In this document: in pieces, positions 1-6,610 of the stretch
Numbering within the stretch: position 1 is the first letter of the stretch
How the letters are laid out: each line of letters starts with the position of its first letter
Origin: Anaerotignum sp.
GTDB taxonomy: Bacteria > Bacillota > Clostridia > Lachnospirales > Anaerotignaceae
Direction: 5' to 3'
DNA length: 10,787 nt
Assembly (NCBI GenBank): GCA_017442465.1
Contig: JAFRZQ010000215.1
Location: forward strand, 1 to 10,787
The notes under the pieces: model-generated
Told to the model about the DNA's origin: nothing
The model's database searches: none
The model's input: the letters and a program-made list of their open reading frames with translations, nothing else
Position numbers and translations under genes: made by a program

Positions 1-2
1 AA

Positions 3-638
3 GGTGTGGAATACATTTCTCCTGCAGATGCTCTGGATGATCTGAAACAGGACTGGGGCGCAGAAGAAGACATCTTCATTGGTCTGGATGAGGAAAACAA
101 TCCTTTGTCCCATTCTTTCCAGATCTCTCTGGATAAGATCGAAAACCAGAATGGCGTTCTGACGGCGCTGGAAAATGTGGATGGCATTGATAATGTGCGT
201 CAGGGACAGACAGAAACGGAACTGCTGATGAAAGCAAACAAAATTTTCAGTGCAGCCAGTGTCGTTGTTATGGTGCTTCTGGGTGTGATTTCCATTATGA
301 TCATTATGAATACGATCCGTATTTCTGTTGTGAACAGAAGAATTGAGATCAATATTATGAAATATGTAGGGGCGACAGACTGGTTTATCCGCTGGCCTTT
401 CATCATTGAAGGTATCATCATTGGTCTGGTTGGCGCAGTGGTGCCTCTGGTCATTGGATTCCCTATTTATGCGAAGATCACAAGTGCGATTTTTGAATAT
501 CTGCCTATGATCACCTTTATTCAGTTCAAACTGACAGGGGATGTATTTGGCTTCCTGTTCCCCTTCGGCATTCTGTTTGGGATTGCGCTGGGGGTAATCG
601 GCAGCGTGACTTCTATCCGCAAGCATCTGCGTGTATAA
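3..638 (+). CDS. ftsX: Cell division protein FtsX, C-terminal part (5' end outside window)
   Basis: FtsX is the membrane subunit of the FtsEX ABC-type complex, which couples FtsE ATP hydrolysis to activation of peptidoglycan hydrolases at the division site or side wall. About 211 residues are visible. They begin inside the extracytoplasmic domain (GVEYISP, then the stretch ending NVRQG) and continue through three hydrophobic segments at about residues 80-102, 131-155 and 182-202 of the visible part. The hallmark between the first two is present: an RRIEINIMKYVGATDWFIR segment followed by PFIIEG, typical of FtsX and the MacB/FtsX fold. The protein ends in a short basic tail (RKHLRV). The GTG at 6 is an internal codon, not the true start, because the homology runs into the window edge. 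ftsE is expected just upstream. A terminator follows the stop, and ctpA comes next, as in Bacillus subtilis. The family call is secure. Confidence 0.95.
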   Translation, partial: GVEYISPADALDDLKQDWGAEEDIFIGLDEENNPLSHSFQISLDKIENQNGVLTALENVDGIDNVRQGQTETELLMKANKIFSAASVVVMVLLGVISIMIIMNTIRISVVNRRIEINIMKYVGATDWFIRWPFIIEGIIIGLVGAVVPLVIGFPIYAKITSAIFEYLPMITFIQFKLTGDVFGFLFPFGILFGIALGVIGSVTSIRKHLRV

Positions 639-656
639 AATAAAATAGACAATGGA

Positions 657-684
657 AAAAGGGAAGTGGATTCACTTCCCTTTT
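657..684 (+). terminator. Rho-independent terminator after ftsX
   Basis: GGGAAGTG (661-668) pairs perfectly with CACTTCCC (673-680) around a GATT loop. The flanking AAAA (657-660) and TTTT (681-684) extend the stem to 12 bp. The U-tract is short on the + strand, with a further T7 run at 697-703. It lies 18 bases after the ftsX stop, so it should separate ftsX from ctpA at least partly. Confidence 0.8.
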
Positions 685-751
685 CTGATAGGATAATTTT
701 TTTGCAAAAAACATAGGATAAAAAGAAAGTCTGAGAAAATGAGGCGATGAT

Positions 752-1945
752 ATGAAAAAAGAATTCTGGAAGGGTTTTGGGGCGGCACTGGTGCTGGTGC
801 TGGCCGTCAGCGTGGTATGGAAGCCCGTCTGTCGGATCATTCCCTGGGGAAGTCTTCCTTTTGAAATAGACATGAGCCGGGAGATGAAGACGGAGCTCAT
901 CCAAAGCTATCTGGATAAATATTATGTAGAGGACTACAGCGAAGAAGATGTAGAAGAAATGCTTTATGCCGGCATGATGGCCGGTGTAGGGGACAGATAT
1001 ACATATTATATGCCGGAAGAAACGCTGGATCAGTATATGGAAAATTCCCATGGGCAGTTTGACGGCGTTGGTATTGAGGTATATACCACACAGGCTGGGG
1101 AAGTGACCATTAGCCGTGTGATGGAAGGCCAGCCAGCAGAAGAGGCGGGGCTGAAAGAAGGCGATGTGATCATCGGCGTGGACGGTGAGGATGTGCGCGG
1201 GAAGATGCTTTCCGATGTGGCGGCGAAGATCCGCGGCAGGGAAGGCGTGGAGGTATCCATCCAGGTGCTTCGCAGAAGCACAGGGGAAACCCTGGAATTT
1301 ACCATGAAGCGTGCCGTTGTGGTGATGGAAAGTGTAGACAGCCGCATGATAAATGGGGATATTGGGTATATTTCTATCAGCGGCTTTAAGGAAAATACAT
1401 ATGACCAGTTCAAAGGGTATCTGGATGAACTGCTGGCGGCGGGCATGAAGGGGCTTGTTCTGGATCTGCGGGATAACCCCGGGGGTCTGGTGCGTTCCGT
1501 ATATCAGATCGGGGAAGAACTGCTGCCGGAAGGAACTATGGTTTATACATTAGATAAGAAGGAAAACCGAAATGACCTGAAGTGCGATGAAACATATCTG
1601 GATATTCCCCTGGTGGTTCTGGTCAATGAAAACAGTGCCAGTGCATCGGAGATCCTGGCGGGAGCTGTGAAGGATACGGAGAGGGGGCAGCTGGTGGGCA
1701 TGCAGACCTTCGGAAAAGGACTGGTGCAGCGTCTGTTTACTCTGCCGGATGGATCCGGTTTGAATGTGACCATCCAGAAATATTATACGCCCAGCGGCAC
1801 GACGATCCACGGCGTGGGCATTACTCCTGATGCAGAGGTGCAGCTGCCGGAGAAATACCTGATGACATCTGTGACGGCGATCCCGGAAGGGGAGGATATA
1901 CAGCTGCAGAAGGGGCTGGAACTTCTGCGGGAACAGCTGCAGTAA
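752..1945 (+). CDS. ctpA: C-terminal processing peptidase, S41 family (CtpA/CtpB-like)
   Basis: This is a PDZ-regulated serine protease acting outside the membrane, which trims or degrades exported proteins from their C-termini. In Firmicutes the family includes CtpB, which acts in sporulation signalling. The 397 residues begin with a basic N-terminus and one hydrophobic segment (about 9-24), a signal anchor. The PDZ domain covers roughly 100-185, with the GVGIEV carboxylate-binding loop at 105-110 and LKEGDVI at 134-140. The S41 domain follows: the LDLRDNPGG motif (237-245) and the SASASE nucleophile motif. By motif spacing the catalytic Ser is S297, the general base Lys is K322 (FGKG) and the assisting Gln is Q326. 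All are present, so the enzyme should be active. The ATG at 752 has GAGG 7 bases upstream. No strong promoter is visible after the ftsX terminator, so expression may partly depend on readthrough. No terminator separates it from mreB. Confidence 0.95.
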   Translation: MKKEFWKGFGAALVLVLAVSVVWKPVCRIIPWGSLPFEIDMSREMKTELIQSYLDKYYVEDYSEEDVEEMLYAGMMAGVGDRYTYYMPEETLDQYMENSHGQFDGVGIEVYTTQAGEVTISRVMEGQPAEEAGLKEGDVIIGVDGEDVRGKMLSDVAAKIRGREGVEVSIQVLRRSTGETLEFTMKRAVVVMESVDSRMINGDIGYISISGFKENTYDQFKGYLDELLAAGMKGLVLDLRDNPGGLVRSVYQIGEELLPEGTMVYTLDKKENRNDLKCDETYLDIPLVVLVNENSASASEILAGAVKDTERGQLVGMQTFGKGLVQRLFTLPDGSGLNVTIQKYYTPSGTTIHGVGITPDAEVQLPEKYLMTSVTAIPEGEDIQLQKGLELLREQLQ

Positions 1946-1981
1946 ATGTTTGTGTTTCTGCAAATTTTGCGTAAAAACGAC

Positions 1982-2010
1982 TTTTCAAGAGATAGAGATT
2001 TCGGTATACT
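1982..2010 (+). promoter_or_regulatory. Probable sigma-A promoter for mreB
   Basis: TTTTCA (1982-1987) and TATACT (2005-2010) are separated by 17 bp, matching the -35 and -10 consensus at 4/6 and 5/6 positions. Initiation would fall near 2017, giving a leader of about 40 bases before the mreB ATG at 2057. It lies in the 111-base gap after ctpA, which has no terminator, so mreB may be read both from here and from upstream. Confidence 0.55.
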
Positions 2011-2056
2011 GAAAAAACAGGAGAAACCACTTTGAAGAACACAAAGGAGCGGCGGT

Positions 2057-3115
2057 ATGTTAAATTTTATGAGTTTTGGCGAAAATATCGGTATCGACCT
2101 GGGAACTGCCACTGTTCTGGTATATATCAAGGGGCAGGGGATCGTGATCCGGGAGCCTTCTGTTGTAGCGATCGATAAAGATAATAATACCATCCTTGCG
2201 GTTGGGGAAGAAGCAAGACGTATGCTGGGCAGAACCCCCGGCAATATCGTTGCGATCAGACCTTTGCGTGAGGGTGTTATTTCCAATTATGATGTGACGG
2301 AAAAAATGCTGCAGTATTTCATTGAAAAAGCCATGGGCAAGCGTTCCTTCGTGAAGCCCACCATTGCAGTCTGTGTGCCTTCCAGTGTTACAGAGGTAGA
2401 AAAAAGAGCCGTGGAAGATGCGACCCGTCAGGCTGGGGCTAGGCGTGTGCATATCATTGAAGAACCCATTGCAGCGGCTATTGGTGCGGGCATCGATATT
2501 TCCAGAGCCTGCGGCAGTATGGTGGTAGATATTGGCGGCGGTACAACGGATATTGCTGTTATCTCTCTGGGGGGGACTGTTGTGAGCCATTCCCAGAAGA
2601 TCGCGGGGGATAACTTCGATGATGCTATCATCCGGTATATGAGAAAGAAGCATAATGTACTGATCGGGGAAAGAACAGCGGAAGAACTGAAAATCAAGAT
2701 CGGTACTGCTTTTCAGCGTACCATTCCCGTTACGCTGGATGTACGCGGCAGAAACCTGATCACAGGGTTGCCGAAGAATATCACGGTGACATCCGAAGAA
2801 ATGCATGAGGCTCTGCAGGAATCTGTGGAAGCCATTGCGGATGCAGTTCATGGGGTGCTGGAACGTACGCATCCTGAACTGGCGGCGGATATTTTTGAAC
2901 GCGGCATCGTTATGACCGGCGGCGGCAGCCTGCTTTATGGCCTGGATAAACTGATCCAGCAGAAAACCGGCGTTCATGCCATGGTGGCGGAGGATGCAGT
3001 CAGCTGTGTGGCCATTGGTACCGGCAGATACATCGAATTTTTATCTGATAATGCGGAGGACGAAAGAGAAGAGAAACGCGGATTTGATATCAGCGGATTA
3101 TTCAAAAAGAAATGA
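2057..3115 (+). CDS. mreB: Rod-shape determining actin homologue MreB/Mbl
   Basis: This is a bacterial actin that binds ATP, polymerises on the inner face of the membrane and directs the elongation machinery for side-wall peptidoglycan. The 352-residue length is normal. The actin-fold motifs appear in order: phosphate-1 IGIDLGTATV (11-20), the IIEEPIAAAIG loop with the catalytic-region glutamates (133-143), phosphate-2 DIGGGTTDIAVI (158-169), and the adenosine motif MTGGGSLLYGLD (286-297). The C-terminus is a charged linker followed by DISGLFKKK, a basic amphipathic tail that could touch the membrane. The ATG at 2057 has AAAGGAG 7 bases upstream. mreC, mreD and minD do not follow; a terminator closes the unit directly. 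This suggests a stand-alone paralogue of the Mbl or MreBH kind rather than the mreBCD-operon copy. The family is certain; which paralogue it is remains unresolved. Confidence 0.95.
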   Translation: MLNFMSFGENIGIDLGTATVLVYIKGQGIVIREPSVVAIDKDNNTILAVGEEARRMLGRTPGNIVAIRPLREGVISNYDVTEKMLQYFIEKAMGKRSFVKPTIAVCVPSSVTEVEKRAVEDATRQAGARRVHIIEEPIAAAIGAGIDISRACGSMVVDIGGGTTDIAVISLGGTVVSHSQKIAGDNFDDAIIRYMRKKHNVLIGERTAEELKIKIGTAFQRTIPVTLDVRGRNLITGLPKNITVTSEEMHEALQESVEAIADAVHGVLERTHPELAADIFERGIVMTGGGSLLYGLDKLIQQKTGVHAMVAEDAVSCVAIGTGRYIEFLSDNAEDEREEKRGFDISGLFKKK

Positions 3116-3119
3116 TTCC

Positions 3120-3147
3120 GGCGCCCGACTTTTGTCGGGTGCCTTTT
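3120..3147 (+). terminator. Rho-independent terminator after mreB
   Basis: GGCGCCCGAC (3120-3129) pairs with GTCGGGTGCC (3134-3143) with one G-T wobble around a TTTT loop, followed by TTTT (3144-3147). The 10-bp GC-rich stem begins 5 bases after the mreB stop. Confidence 0.88.
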
Positions 3148-3196
3148 GCTTGCACAAAATACTTTTGAATGAAAAAAAGTGTAAGAGTGACAGACA

Positions 3197-3240
3197 AATA
3201 ACAATTTTCGCGAAAGAGGACAGAACTGAAAATTGATATT
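3197..3240. repeat. Imperfect inverted repeat in the mreB-gdhA gap
   Basis: The arms at 3197-3209 (AATAACAATTTTC) and 3228-3240 (GAAAATTGATATT) are complementary at 12 of 13 positions, with an 18-base spacer holding CGCG. No T-run follows, so this is not a terminator. It lies about 200 bases upstream of the gdhA -10 box. The rest of 3148-3395 is AT-rich with poly-A and poly-T runs, and I see no gene in it. Confidence 0.5.
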
Positions 3241-3395
3241 GTATGAAGGAAAGTACAATTTTTCTTTGTTTTCTATCCAAAATGTTGAGAAACCTTCGGA
3301 AATAGAACTGGTTTTCGGAATAATTCACGGAAAAAAATAAGAAACGTTTTTTTGCATAATTTTACAGTCCAAAATTTGTGTAAAAATTATCCCAA

Positions 3396-3421
3396 AACTT
3401 GAAAAAAATACTACACAAGTT
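3396..3421. promoter_or_regulatory. Candidate operator: inverted repeat over the gdhA -35 region
   Basis: AACTTG (3396-3401) and CAAGTT (3416-3421) form a perfect 6-bp dyad with 14 bases between the half-sites. Its centre is about 37 bases before the predicted start of transcription, and it covers the position where the -35 box should be. Such a site could bind a dimeric regulator. No regulator can be named from the sequence, and a chance dyad in AT-rich DNA is possible. Confidence 0.35.
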
Positions 3422-3439
3422 AAAAATATGTGTTATAAT
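3411..3439 (+). promoter_or_regulatory. gdhA promoter (extended -10)
   Basis: A perfect TATAAT at 3434-3439 is preceded by TG at 3431-3432, giving the extended form TGTTATAAT. The correctly spaced -35 hexamer (CTACAC, 3411-3416) is poor. A better TTGAAA lies at 3399-3404 but is too far away for this -10. The predicted transcript starts near 3446. A strong -10 with a weak -35 fits a promoter that depends on its extended -10 or on an activator. Confidence 0.7.
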
Positions 3440-3445
3440 ATTGTC

Positions 3446-3581
3446 GGAAAGAAGCGGAAGGGTGTACTATGCTCTGAATGCAAGTGTAGTTGCCTGAAAG
3501 CATTCTCTTCATTTTGCCCTAACCGCATGGGGCAAGAAAAAATTTATTGTTAATCTATACACAATAGGAGGTCATAGAGTT
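3446..3581 (+). promoter_or_regulatory. gdhA 5' leader with two hairpins
   Basis: The predicted untranslated leader is about 136 nt long. GAATGC (3476-3481) pairs with GCATTC (3500-3505). TTGCCC (3514-3519) pairs with GGGCAA (3530-3535), and this stem can be lengthened by wobble and A-T pairs to 3512-3537. No U-run follows the second stem, so it is not a simple attenuator. AGGAGG at 3566-3571 lies 10 bases before the ATG. I do not recognise a known riboswitch class here. Confidence 0.45.
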
Positions 3582-4931
3582 ATGAACGCTTATATCGAAC
3601 GCGTAATCGAACAGGTTAAAACACGTGACGCAAATGAACCCGAATTTATCCAGACAGTAGAAGAAGTATTCGCTTCCATCGAAAAAGAAGTAGAACTGCA
3701 TCCCGAATATGAAAAAATGGGTCTGCTGGAAAGACTGGTTGAACCTGAAAGACAGGTTTCCTTCAGAGTAACATGGGTTGACGATGCTGGTAAAGTAAAC
3801 GTAAACAGAGGTTTCAGAGTACAGTTCTCCTCTGCACTGGGTCCCTACAAAGGTGGTCTGCGTTTCGCTTCCAACGTATACTCCGGCGTTGTTAAATTCC
3901 TGGGCTTCGAACAGATCTTCAAAAACTCCCTGACAGGCCTGCCCATCGGTGGTGGTAAAGGTGGTTCCGACTTCAACCCCAACGGTAAATCCGATATGGA
4001 AATCATGAGATTCTGCCAGGCATTCATGACAGAACTGTACAGACACATCGGTCCCGACGTTGACGTTCCCGCTGGTGACATCGGCGTAGGCGGTAGAGAA
4101 ATCGGTTTCCTGTATGGCCAGTACAAGAGAATCAAAGGCTGCTGGGAAAATGGCGTACTGACAGGTAAAGGTCTGGAATACGGCGGTTCCCTGTTCAGAC
4201 CCGAAGCAACAGGTTACGGTGCTACATACTACACAAATGAAGTACTGACACACTGCGGCGACACATTCGAAGGCAAAACAGTAGCTATGTCCGGTTTCGG
4301 TAACGTAGCTTGGGGTATCGCTATGAAAGTAGCTCAGCTGGGCGGTAAAGTTGTTACTCTGTCCGGTCCCGACGGTTACTGCTACGATCCCGAAGGTATC
4401 ACAACAGAAGAAAAATTCAACTTCATGCTGGAAATGAGAAACTCCGGTAGAAACAGAGCTCAGGACTATGCTGACAAATTTGGCGTAGAATTCTTCCCCG
4501 GTCAGAAACCTTGGGGCCAGAAAGTAGATATCTGCATGCCCGCAGCATACCAGAACGAACTGGATGTTCCTGAAATCGAAACAATCATCGCTAACGGCAC
4601 AAAATACTACATCGAAGTAGCTAACATGCCTACAACAAACGCAGGTCTGGCTCGCGCTATGGCTGAACCCGGCATGATCGTTGCTCCTTCCAAAGCTGTT
4701 AACGCTGGTGGTGTAGCTGTATCCGCTCTGGAAATGGCTCAGAACTCCATGAGATACGCTTGGGCTGGTGAAGAAGTTGACCAGAAACTGGTTGGTATCA
4801 TGAAAAACATCCACGCTATGTCCGTAGAAGCTGCTGAAGCTGCTGGCCTGGGTTACAACCTGGTAGCTGGTGCTAACATCGCTGGCTTCAAGAAAGTAGC
4901 TGCAGCTATGATGGCTCAGGGTCTGGTATAA
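3582..4931 (+). CDS. gdhA: Glutamate dehydrogenase, hexameric, predicted NAD-linked
   Basis: The enzyme interconverts glutamate with 2-oxoglutarate and ammonium in the cytoplasm. In amino-acid fermenting clostridia it opens glutamate catabolism. The 449-residue length is standard, and the sequence follows the Clostridium symbiosum enzyme throughout with a one-residue offset. Catalytic and substrate residues are in place: K90 (GPYKGG), K114, K126 (GGGKGG), D166 (PAGDIGVG) and S381. The Rossmann loop is GFGNVAWG (238-245). F239 and SGPDGY (261-266, with P263 and D264) match the NAD-specific C. symbiosum enzyme, whereas NADP enzymes of the E. coli type have a Ser-rich loop there; NAD preference is therefore inferred. 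The ATG at 3582 has AGGAGG 10 bases upstream. Codons are strongly biased (Leu CTG, Thr ACA, Arg AGA, Ser TCC), as in rpoB and unlike ctpA and mreB, suggesting very high expression. It appears monocistronic. Confidence 0.97.
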   Translation: MNAYIERVIEQVKTRDANEPEFIQTVEEVFASIEKEVELHPEYEKMGLLERLVEPERQVSFRVTWVDDAGKVNVNRGFRVQFSSALGPYKGGLRFASNVYSGVVKFLGFEQIFKNSLTGLPIGGGKGGSDFNPNGKSDMEIMRFCQAFMTELYRHIGPDVDVPAGDIGVGGREIGFLYGQYKRIKGCWENGVLTGKGLEYGGSLFRPEATGYGATYYTNEVLTHCGDTFEGKTVAMSGFGNVAWGIAMKVAQLGGKVVTLSGPDGYCYDPEGITTEEKFNFMLEMRNSGRNRAQDYADKFGVEFFPGQKPWGQKVDICMPAAYQNELDVPEIETIIANGTKYYIEVANMPTTNAGLARAMAEPGMIVAPSKAVNAGGVAVSALEMAQNSMRYAWAGEEVDQKLVGIMKNIHAMSVEAAEAAGLGYNLVAGANIAGFKKVAAAMMAQGLV

Positions 4932-4961
4932 TTTAATACCTGATTGATAATTGCTCATAAT

Positions 4962-5001
4962 ACGTTTGATTACGCAAAAGAACGTTTAGATTAAGCAATC
5001 A
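4962..5001 (+). repeat. Degenerate tandem pair of about 20 bases after gdhA
   Basis: ACGTTTGATTACGCAAAAGA (4962-4981) is followed directly by ACGTTTAGATTAAGCAATCA (4982-5001). With one indel they share ACGTTT, GATTA and GCAA. The pair fills most of the gdhA 3' untranslated region before the terminator. No function is evident. Confidence 0.4.
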
Positions 5002-5030
5002 AAAAGGGACGGAAAAATCCGTCCCTTTTT
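5001..5030 (+). terminator. Rho-independent terminator after gdhA
   Basis: GGGACGGA (5006-5013) pairs perfectly with TCCGTCCC (5018-5025) around an AAAA loop. A5 before and T5 after extend the stem, and the T5 serves as the U-tract. This is a strong terminator 70 bases after the gdhA stop. Confidence 0.93.
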
Positions 5031-5040
5031 CCTTTGGAAA

Positions 5041-5090
5041 AACAAAAAATAAGACCGCAAATCATTTGATTTGCGGTCATTTTTATTTCT
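5041..5090. terminator. Bidirectional terminator between convergent units
   Basis: GACCGCAAATCA (5053-5064) is complementary to TGATTTGCGGTC (5067-5078), a 12-bp dyad. The right flank reads ATTTTTATTT on the + strand, and the left flank gives TTATTTTTTG on the - strand, so both directions have a U-tract. It begins 5 bases past the stop of the leftward DUF3885 gene, so its main job is to end the leftward operon. It also backs up the gdhA terminator. Confidence 0.88.
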
Positions 5091-5724
5091 CGAAAACTTC
5101 TTCCATTCGTTTGATGTCGTAATCCAAAAGCCAGTTGCGACAGTCTTCGTAAAGATAACGAATATCTTCCGTGGTTTTGCCGACTACATCCACGCCTCTG
5201 TCATCATAAGGGTGGAACAGCAGATGGCGTTTGGTATCAAAAAAGAAAACTGCAGAAGATAATTCGCGAAAGCCGAGTCCTTTGAAATCGGAATGGACGA
5301 TTTCTTCAAACAAAGGCTGGATCTTCGGGGGCGTATCTTCCATATCCCAGAACAAAAGGATGCGGGTCATGGGATCTTCTGCGGCAGTGGTCACCTCCTG
5401 CTGATAGACTTCCGCAGGGGAAGGCAGATGGCACAAATGGCAGAAGCGGTCGATAAGTTCATCCACATCGGTATCCAGATCGGGGGTACGGTACAGCACC
5501 CAGAGCAGGGTATCGAAAGGGGCGACTTTTTCGTAGAGGAAAGAGGTACGCCATAATGCACTGCGGAGATATTTGGGATTCAGTTTTTTCTCGGTGAGAA
5601 AGATTTCCAACGTCGGATCGCCTGTTTCAAAACGAAGGGAAACGGGGCTTTCGTAGAAAATGGGAAGCTGTAGTCTTTCGTTGCCGATGATTTTCAATGT
5701 TTCGAATGTTCTTTCTAATAACAT
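5083..5724 (-). CDS. DUF3885 domain-containing protein
   Basis: The function is unknown. The 213-residue protein has no signal peptide or membrane segment and is acidic, so it is probably cytoplasmic. The C-terminal third carries the DUF3885 signature: FFDTKRHLLFHPYDDRGVDV at 161-180, then LYEDCRNWLLDYD at 191-203. The family is known from many Firmicutes, often as lone or clustered copies, without an assigned activity. The N-terminal half has a moderately conserved feel (LRSALWRTSFLYE at 53-65), but I can assign no motif there. The ATG (complement of 5722-5724) has AGGAG 6 bases upstream. That Shine-Dalgarno site touches the stop codon of the transporter gene: the two genes are only 10 bases apart and are almost certainly cotranscribed, perhaps translationally coupled. 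The family assignment is from the motif; the role is not inferable. Confidence 0.8.
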   Translation of the reverse strand: MLLERTFETLKIIGNERLQLPIFYESPVSLRFETGDPTLEIFLTEKKLNPKYLRSALWRTSFLYEKVAPFDTLLWVLYRTPDLDTDVDELIDRFCHLCHLPSPAEVYQQEVTTAAEDPMTRILLFWDMEDTPPKIQPLFEEIVHSDFKGLGFRELSSAVFFFDTKRHLLFHPYDDRGVDVVGKTTEDIRYLYEDCRNWLLDYDIKRMEEVFEK

Positions 5725-5734
5725 AAGATTCTCC

Positions 5735-6595
5735 TTATGCGTGTTGTCTGTTATTGCGGATAAACATAGCTACTGCGGTGGATGTGATGATAATATAGCC
5801 CAGCCAGCTGAGGGCATCGGAAACTTGTCCGAAAACGAAGAAGCCGAGGATCGCCGAGAAAATGATCTGGCTGTAATCGTAAACGGAGATTTCCCTTGCT
5901 GGGGCGAAGGTATAGGCGGCGGTGATGGTGAACTGGCCGCCGGCTGCTGCCAGCCCTGCCAGGAGCAGGATGATGAACTGTTCCAATGTCATGGGATGAT
6001 AGTTGAAAATCAGGTAAGGCAGGGTGCATACGCAGGAGAAGGCGGAGAAAAAGAACACAATGAATGGCCCTTTGACGCCGCGGGTGCCTAATGCGCGCAC
6101 ATAGGTATATGCCATACCTGCAGTCAGACCGCCCATGAGGCCGATCAGTGCAGGGAAGGTCGCCAGATTGGATGGCGTGGGCTTGATGACGAATAATGTG
6201 CCGATGAATGCAGTTACGACACAAAGCCCCTGGAACAGGTTGATTTTTTCTTTTAGAATCAGGATGCCAAACAGGATGGCGAAGAATGGCGACATCTTAT
6301 TCAGCATGGATGCATCTGCCAGTACCAGATGGTCCACGGCATAGAAGTTGCAGAGGATGCCGATGGTGCCGCAGAGGGAACGCAGGAACAGGAACTTTTT
6401 GGAGGTTCTGTCCAGTTTGATTTCGGGGCGTTCCTTCATTAGAATGGACAATGCAAACAGCATTGCCACAAAGTTGCGGAAGAAGCTTTTCTGGATGGAA
6501 GGCAGATCGCCGGACATACGCACGAACATATTCATCAGTGCGAAGGAAAAGGAGGAAAGCAAAATACAGCAGACCCCTTTGTTTTTCTGTGTCAT
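5735..6595 (-). CDS. EamA-family (DMT superfamily) membrane transporter
   Basis: This is a drug/metabolite transporter superfamily permease. The family exports or imports small molecules such as amino acids, purines and other metabolites; the substrate cannot be read from sequence. The 286 residues form about ten hydrophobic segments in two similar halves (EamA repeats at about 6-138 and 148-280). Typical features are the glycine-rich short helices, the VLADASMLNKMSPFFAILFG stretch (91-110) that ends repeat 1 before KEKI, and the equivalent AREISVYDYSQIIFSAILGF (233-252) in repeat 2. The short cytoplasmic tail is basic (RNNRQ). The ATG (complement of 6593-6595) has a GAAGGT Shine-Dalgarno site 6 bases away. 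Upstream is the five-hairpin block and then queH, downstream the DUF3885 gene at 10 bases. Whether it is read through from queH depends on those hairpins. Confidence 0.92.
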   Translation of the reverse strand: MTQKNKGVCCILLSSFSFALMNMFVRMSGDLPSIQKSFFRNFVAMLFALSILMKERPEIKLDRTSKKFLFLRSLCGTIGILCNFYAVDHLVLADASMLNKMSPFFAILFGILILKEKINLFQGLCVVTAFIGTLFVIKPTPSNLATFPALIGLMGGLTAGMAYTYVRALGTRGVKGPFIVFFFSAFSCVCTLPYLIFNYHPMTLEQFIILLLAGLAAAGGQFTITAAYTFAPAREISVYDYSQIIFSAILGFFVFGQVSDALSWLGYIIITSTAVAMFIRNNRQHA

Positions 6596-6610
6596 AATTC
6601 ACCTTCTTTC

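Noticed and set aside
2976..3236. 86-codon rightward frame across the mreB end
   Set aside because: It overlaps mreB in another frame and runs through the mreB terminator; it is not gene-like.
3555..4958. Open frame of 467 codons on the - strand
   Set aside because: It is antisense to gdhA, with the same codon-bias cause and the same low-complexity Cys/Phe/Ser composition.
5660..6091. 143-codon rightward frame
   Set aside because: It is antisense to the EamA transporter gene, whose leftward frame is clearly homologous to a known family.
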